This document shows positions 6,812 through 10,112 of a stretch of 10,112 nt of DNA, piece after piece. The notes beneath the pieces were generated by a model. The model did not search any database. It was not told the origin of the DNA and saw only the letters and a list, made by a program, of their open reading frames with translations. This DNA is from JAWLHU01 sp049325315. GTDB lineage: Bacteria > Bacillota > Sulfobacillia > Symbiobacteriales > Symbiobacteriaceae. The stretch is taken from positions 1 to 10,112 of the forward strand of contig JBMONB010000086.1 in assembly GCA_049325315.1 (NCBI GenBank), written 5' to 3'. Position 1 is the first letter of the stretch. Each line of letters starts with the position of its first letter. The position numbers and the translations under genes are program-made.

Positions 6812-7098
6812 TGGAGTTCTTCCAGATCATCCTCTGGGTCGTTCTCGTCGGCCAGGGCATTGCCCTCGGCATGGCCGGGTACCGGGCTGTGCGAGGGCCG
6901 ACGGTGGCCGACCGTGTGGCGGCGCTGGATTCAGTTGGCACGATCATCATCGCCATTCTCATCGTCGGGGCGATGCTGCTCCACGACAGGCAGTACCTCG
7001 CCTATGCTCTGGTCCTCTCGGTGCTGAGCTATGTATCAACCGTTGCCTTCGCCAAATACATTCAAAGGGGTGTCGTCATTGAGCGAGATTCTGATTAG
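6811..7098 (+). CDS. mrpF: Mrp antiporter subunit F (MnhF)
   Basis: 95 residues, three transmembrane helices. The conserved run YRAVRGPTVADRVAALDSVGTIIIAILIV (residues about 24-52) includes the RGPTxADRVxALD signature, whose helix-2 aspartate is conserved among MrpF proteins. MrpF is a small subunit of the antiporter; related proteins have been linked to bile acid and organic solute export. The ATG overlaps the mrpE stop, with GGGGGTG upstream. The gene end overlaps mrpG by 20 bases under the chosen TTG start. Confidence 0.95.
   Translation: MEFFQIILWVVLVGQGIALGMAGYRAVRGPTVADRVAALDSVGTIIIAILIVGAMLLHDRQYLAYALVLSVLSYVSTVAFAKYIQRGVVIERDSD
7064..7072 (+). promoter_or_regulatory. Ribosome binding site fixing the mrpG start
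   Basis: AAAGGGGTG lies six bases before TTG 7079. The alternative ATG at 7031 would add 16 non-conserved residues and has no comparable site. A nearly identical AAAGGGGTGT precedes the HicB/DinB gene. Confidence 0.7.
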
Positions 7099-7426
7099 CA
7101 TCTTCCTCCTGTTCGGCACCTTCATGGCGCTCCTCGGTGCAGCCGGTCTGATTCGCCTGCCGGACGTATACAACCGCATGCATGCCTCTGGCATGTCCAC
7201 TACACTGGGAACCACAGCAGTGGTGATCGGTGGGACAATCTACTTCTCGCTTCACTTCGGTCTCACCCTGAAACTGCTGCTGGTGATCCCGTTCCTGTTC
7301 TGGACCGCCTCGGCGGGCACATACATGATCGCCCAGGCGGCTCACCGAACCGGACCGAACCTTGCCACTGAGACCGTGCGGGATGACCTGAAGGACAGGG
7401 CCGGCACGCTCGAGCAACAGTACTAG
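7079..7426 (+). CDS. mrpG: Mrp antiporter subunit G (MnhG)
   Basis: 115 residues from TTG 7079, the usual MrpG size, with three transmembrane helices. The family signature is plain: GAAGLIRLPDVYNRMHASGMSTTLGTTAVVIGG (residues about 20-52), in which G-RLPDxYxRMHA is diagnostic. The C-terminal tail (about 90-115) is hydrophilic. The chosen TTG has a good ribosome binding site six bases upstream and gives a start like other family members (SEILISIFLLFGTFMALLG). It is the last subunit gene and completes the full A-G set, but no terminator follows: the next coding frame begins within 13 bases. Confidence 0.95.
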   Translation: MSEILISIFLLFGTFMALLGAAGLIRLPDVYNRMHASGMSTTLGTTAVVIGGTIYFSLHFGLTLKLLLVIPFLFWTASAGTYMIAQAAHRTGPNLATETVRDDLKDRAGTLEQQY

Positions 7427-7438
7427 GGGGTGTCCCCT

Positions 7439-8680
7439 TTGCTGCCAGGGCTGATTCCGGTTCGTCAGGCCTTTTCGGCCTCTTCGATCAGCAATGTGGC
7501 CGCTGCGATGGAGCGGGCGCTCGCTGCGCTCGCTCTGGATCAGCGCGTTCGGCCCGGGATGCGCATTGGCATTCCTGCGGGGAGCAGGGGAATCTCGCAG
7601 ATTCCCCTGCTCCTTCGCGTTGTTGTCGACCATGTCCGGCGCCTGGGCGGGGAGCCGGTGCTGGTGACCGCCATGGGGAGCCACGGTGGCGGAACAGCGG
7701 CAGGTCAACTTTCCGTTCTGGAGAGCCTGGGAATCACCGAGACGGCGGTGGGCGGACCGGTGGTGGGCAACGTGGAGGCGACGGTCGTTGCGACGGCCGC
7801 CGGTGGAGAGCCCGTCTACTTCGACCGGGTGCTGGCCGGGTGCGACGGGCTGGTGGTGATCAACCGAGTGAAGCCGCACACCTCCTTTCACGGGCCGCTG
7901 GAGAGCGGGCTGACCAAGATGCTGGTGGTGGGGTGCGGCAAGCCGCCCGGGGCGCTGCAGTTCCACAACCTGGGCGCCGCTTTGCTGGCCGAGCGCCTAC
8001 GCCAGTTTGGCAAAATCTTGCTGGAGCGGCTGCCTGTGTTGGGCGGCGTGGCGGTGCTGGAGAACGGGCGCGAGGAGATTGCCGACCTGGTGCCCGTGCA
8101 CCCGGATTCGTGGGTTGAGACCGAGGAGCAGCTGCTGGAGCGGGCTCGGGCCCTGCTGCCTCGGTTGCCGGTGAACCACCTGGACCTGCTGGTGATCGAC
8201 GAGATGGGCAAGAACATCTCCGGCACCGGAATGGACACCAACGTGATCGGGCGCATGGGCATACGGGGAGTCCCGGAAGACCGGGGCCCGGAGGTCGGGC
8301 GCATCGTGGTGCTCGACCTGACAGAGTCCTCCCACGGGAATGCCAACGGTATGGGGCTGGCCGATTTCGTGACCAGACGGCTCGCAGACAAGGTGGACTT
8401 CAAGGCGACCTACCTGAACACCCTTACCGCCACCTTTGTGGAGCGAGCCAAGCTGCCCATTGTGATGGAGAGCGATCGCGAGGCGATGGAGACCGCTCTG
8501 CGCACCCTGGGCAGCCCGCCGGAGCCGCGGATCATCCGCATAAAGAATACACTCGAGCTGGAGCGAATCTGGGTATCGCCGGCGGTACTGAGGGAACTGG
8601 ACGGTCTGCCGTCGGTAACGGTGGAGGGCGGACCGGAAGACTGGCCGTTTGATGCTACAGGGAACCTGCCCCTCAAGTGA
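7439..8680 (+). CDS. LarA-superfamily protein (lactate racemase-like)
   Basis: 413 residues from TTG 7439, chosen because AGGGGGTG (7425-7432) then sits six bases upstream; GTG 7430 would add three residues. It resembles the LarA/DUF2088 superfamily, nickel-pincer-nucleotide 2-hydroxyacid racemases and epimerases. Visible are MGSHGGGT (about 79-86, H82), NRVKPHTSFHGPLESGLTKM (142-161) and PGALQFH (170-176). K160 and H176 are 16 residues apart, the spacing I recall for K184 and H200, which hold the Ni cofactor in Lactobacillus plantarum LarA. H82 would match its H108. The substrate is unknown, and the divergent sequence argues against a plain lactate racemase. No larB, larC or larE cofactor genes are seen here. 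It follows mrpG without a terminator, so it should share the mrp transcript; no link to ion transport is evident. Confidence 0.8.
   Translation: MLPGLIPVRQAFSASSISNVAAAMERALAALALDQRVRPGMRIGIPAGSRGISQIPLLLRVVVDHVRRLGGEPVLVTAMGSHGGGTAAGQLSVLESLGITETAVGGPVVGNVEATVVATAAGGEPVYFDRVLAGCDGLVVINRVKPHTSFHGPLESGLTKMLVVGCGKPPGALQFHNLGAALLAERLRQFGKILLERLPVLGGVAVLENGREEIADLVPVHPDSWVETEEQLLERARALLPRLPVNHLDLLVIDEMGKNISGTGMDTNVIGRMGIRGVPEDRGPEVGRIVVLDLTESSHGNANGMGLADFVTRRLADKVDFKATYLNTLTATFVERAKLPIVMESDREAMETALRTLGSPPEPRIIRIKNTLELERIWVSPAVLRELDGLPSVTVEGGPEDWPFDATGNLPLK
7581..7613. repeat. Perfect 15-bp inverted repeat inside the LarA-like gene
   Basis: GGAGCAGGGGAATCT (7581-7595) and AGATTCCCCTGCTCC (7599-7613) are exact complements separated only by CGC. 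The hairpin falls about 140 bases into the coding region, at protein residues about 48-58 (GSRGISQIPLL). No T-run follows, so it is not an ordinary terminator. In mRNA it would be very stable and could slow ribosomes, block 3' nucleases or set differential expression between mrp and the genes downstream. Confidence 0.85.
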
Positions 8681-8712
8681 CAGTCAACCAGAGTTCAGAA
8701 AGGGGTGTGGAC

Positions 8713-9483
8713 ATGCATTTCTCGGTATACATTGATGGTGCGCCTGGAGGCCCCTGGATGGGCCACCTGCCGGAGGAGCCTGGCTGCATCTGGCTGGCGC
8801 AGACCCCGGAAGAGGTGATGGCCCGCGCACCAGCGGCGATCTCGGGCTACGACGCCTGGCTCCGACGGCACGGTGAGGCCCCTGGCGTCAGGAGGGGGCC
8901 TGACTCCATCTCGGTGGAGCTGGCAGAGCAGCGGGTGGCCGAGAACTTCGGACAGTCGGGCGGAGCAGTGGGACTGTTCACCCCAGACCTCATGCCCGCG
9001 ACAGCCACCTTTATCGCTGCGGCAGTGCGCAGGCTGGGATACGCCCGACGGGACCTGCTTGAGCTGGTTGAACCCCTGCCTGCGGACTTGCTGGATTGGA
9101 CACCGCCTGGGGGGAAGCGGACGATCCGGGCCAATCTGCACCACCTACGGAACGCTCAGGGGTGGTACCTGACGCGCCTGTTTGGGTGGGAAGGAACCAA
9201 GCAGTTGCTTCCCGAGCCCTGGCCGCAGGAGACCTTCGAAAGCCTCCAATGGACGCTGGAGCGGTGCTGCACGGCTCTCCTTGAGCTTCCGGAGCCCTTC
9301 CGCTCGGGTACATATCAGGCCCAACAACCTATGGAGGACTGGACAGCCCGAAAAATGCTCCGGCGGTTCGTGGAACACGAACGGGAGCATATCGAGGTGG
9401 TCCGGCTCACCATTGCGGCCTGGCAGAGTGGTGGACCTGTAGCTCGTCCCTGGGAGGTCACCGCCCCAACGGTGGCCGGATGA
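8713..9483 (+). CDS. HicB-like/DinB-like two-domain protein
   Basis: 256 residues from ATG 8713, which has GAAAGGGGTGTGG (8697-8710) just upstream; the GTG at 8677 overlaps the previous stop and has no such site. Residues about 1-56 resemble the HicB antitoxin-type fold (FSVYIDG, GHLPEEPGC, TPEEVMARAPAAISGYDAWLRRHGE). Residues about 95-243 look like a DinB/YfiT four-helix bundle, with likely metal ligands H143 or H144 (ANLHHLRNAQGWYL), H222 and H226 (FVEHEREHIEVV). DinB-type proteins are metal-binding, damage-inducible or thiol-transferase-like enzymes, mostly of unknown substrate. No HicA toxin gene is adjacent, so this is not a classical toxin-antitoxin pair. It is the last gene of the rightward unit and ends before a bidirectional terminator. 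Confidence 0.75.
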   Translation: MHFSVYIDGAPGGPWMGHLPEEPGCIWLAQTPEEVMARAPAAISGYDAWLRRHGEAPGVRRGPDSISVELAEQRVAENFGQSGGAVGLFTPDLMPATATFIAAAVRRLGYARRDLLELVEPLPADLLDWTPPGGKRTIRANLHHLRNAQGWYLTRLFGWEGTKQLLPEPWPQETFESLQWTLERCCTALLELPEPFRSGTYQAQQPMEDWTARKMLRRFVEHEREHIEVVRLTIAAWQSGGPVARPWEVTAPTVAG

Positions 9484-9515
9484 TAAGATCGGACGGAACT
9501 CGATAGCGAGCCCAA

Positions 9516-9550
9516 CACAAAAGGACCGCCGTTTATCGCGGTCCTTTGTG
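9516..9550. terminator. Bidirectional terminator between convergent genes
   Basis: ACAAAAGGACCGC on the left pairs with GCGGTCCTTTGT on the right around a short CGTTTATC-type loop, with one extra A unpaired. The flanks give a T-run on each strand (CCTTTGTG rightward, CCTTTTGTG leftward). It lies about 30 bases past the HicB/DinB gene and six bases past the end of the leftward HD gene, so it serves both. Confidence 0.8.
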
Positions 9551-9555
9551 CATGC

Positions 9556-10089
9556 TCAACTGGCCGCCTGGGCCTGCTGCAGCTTCAGCGTTTCAACTCG
9601 GCGGTCCAAATGGCGAACACGGTCAATTGCGTCCTGCCAGTCTATCTGGCGCAGATGGTGCTGGCCCAACTCCTCTTCATCTGCATCATCGGCCATGGCA
9701 ACCAGCGCCTGCAGTGGCGTCCGATCAGCCACCGGACGAATGGCGTTGGAGCCCGAATGGAAGAGGATCGCAAAGGCGATCTCCCGAGCGACAGCAGGAT
9801 CCTCGCCCTTCAGCACCAACAACTCGTGGGCTCGTTCTGCCCCCTTGATCGGGTGAATGCCCCCCCGGGAGTATAGCTCATAGTCCCAGGACCCGTTCAC
9901 CGTGAAATCTCCATGCCCAATGTCGTGGAGAAGACCGGCCTTGGCCGCCTTGTCAGGGTCTACACCCATCTGCACCGCCAGGTCCACAGCGATTTCCGCC
10001 ACCCGAATGGAGTGGTCCACGCCGGCTCGGGGGAGGTGCTTTCGGCAGACGGAGTCGGTCAGGAGATCTTGAAGGGTAACACGGCGCAT
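9556..10089 (-). CDS. HD-domain phosphohydrolase
   Basis: 177 residues with a single HD domain covering about residues 20-140. The metal-binding pattern is visible: H26 (DHSIRVAEIA), H55-D56 (GLLHDIGHGDF), H79 or H88 (GIHPIKGAERAHELL), H111 (AILFHSG) and D134 or D135 (MADDADEE). HD proteins of this type hydrolyse phosphate esters, often of nucleotides; the spacing resembles YqeK-like and other small stand-alone HD enzymes, but the substrate cannot be told. The C-terminal end (about 145-177) is charged and probably helical. The ATG at 10087-10089 has GGGAGGT eight bases upstream. It is convergent to the rightward unit; its promoter would lie beyond the window. Confidence 0.88.
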   Translation of the reverse strand: MRRVTLQDLLTDSVCRKHLPRAGVDHSIRVAEIAVDLAVQMGVDPDKAAKAGLLHDIGHGDFTVNGSWDYELYSRGGIHPIKGAERAHELLVLKGEDPAVAREIAFAILFHSGSNAIRPVADRTPLQALVAMADDADEEELGQHHLRQIDWQDAIDRVRHLDRRVETLKLQQAQAAS

Positions 10090-10112
10090 GTTTGTTTACC
10101 TCCCTGTCGATA

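Noticed and set aside
7076..7966. 296-residue minus-strand open frame across mrpG and the LarA-like gene
   Set aside because: It spans two well-supported plus-strand genes and its translation is a His/Gln/Arg-rich shadow.
8713..8890. HicAB toxin-antitoxin system
   Set aside because: The HicB-like part is the N-terminus of a larger protein, and no short HicA-like gene is next to it on either strand.

Overview
The window reads as chromosomal DNA from a GC-rich, probably Gram-positive bacterium. The evidence is strong AGGAGG-type ribosome binding sites, frequent TTG and GTG starts, tightly packed or overlapping genes and high third-position GC. A Symbiobacterium-like or related deep-branching Firmicute is my best guess, but this is inference from style and gene content, not from a marker gene.

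Left part (1-1375): two tandem hairpins, at least one a good intrinsic terminator, sit at the end of a leftward gene pair. The pair encodes a small lipoprotein with a PrcB-C-like domain and an unrecognised 232-residue protein with one N-terminal membrane anchor. About 300 bases of divergent intergenic DNA (1376-1680) follow. This region holds short direct repeats, a near-consensus sigma-A-type promoter facing right, a 16-bp inverted repeat over its -10 box, a foldable leader RNA and a very strong leader terminator just before the ribosome binding site of mrpA.

Centre (1681-7426): a complete seven-gene Mrp (Mnh/Sha) multisubunit Na+(K+)/H+ antiporter operon in canonical order, mrpA-B-C-D-E-F-G. 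Every junction is touching, overlapping or under 20 bases. The key charged residues of the two complex-I-like subunits, MrpA and MrpD, are present, so the antiporter should be functional.

Right part (7427-10112): a LarA-superfamily gene follows mrpG with no room for a promoter or terminator, then a gene for a HicB-like/DinB-like two-domain protein. The rightward unit ends at a bidirectional terminator shared with a convergent HD-domain phosphohydrolase gene. The rightward transcript may therefore run about 8 kb from the single promoter at 1458-1487.

The most promising undescribed element is the mrp leader: promoter, compact foldable domain, strong terminator, then ribosome binding site. This layout is typical of a transcription-attenuating riboswitch. 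Its ligand cannot be told from the sequence; cations or second messengers are the obvious candidates given the operon. The second oddity is a perfect 15-bp inverted repeat inside the LarA-like coding region.
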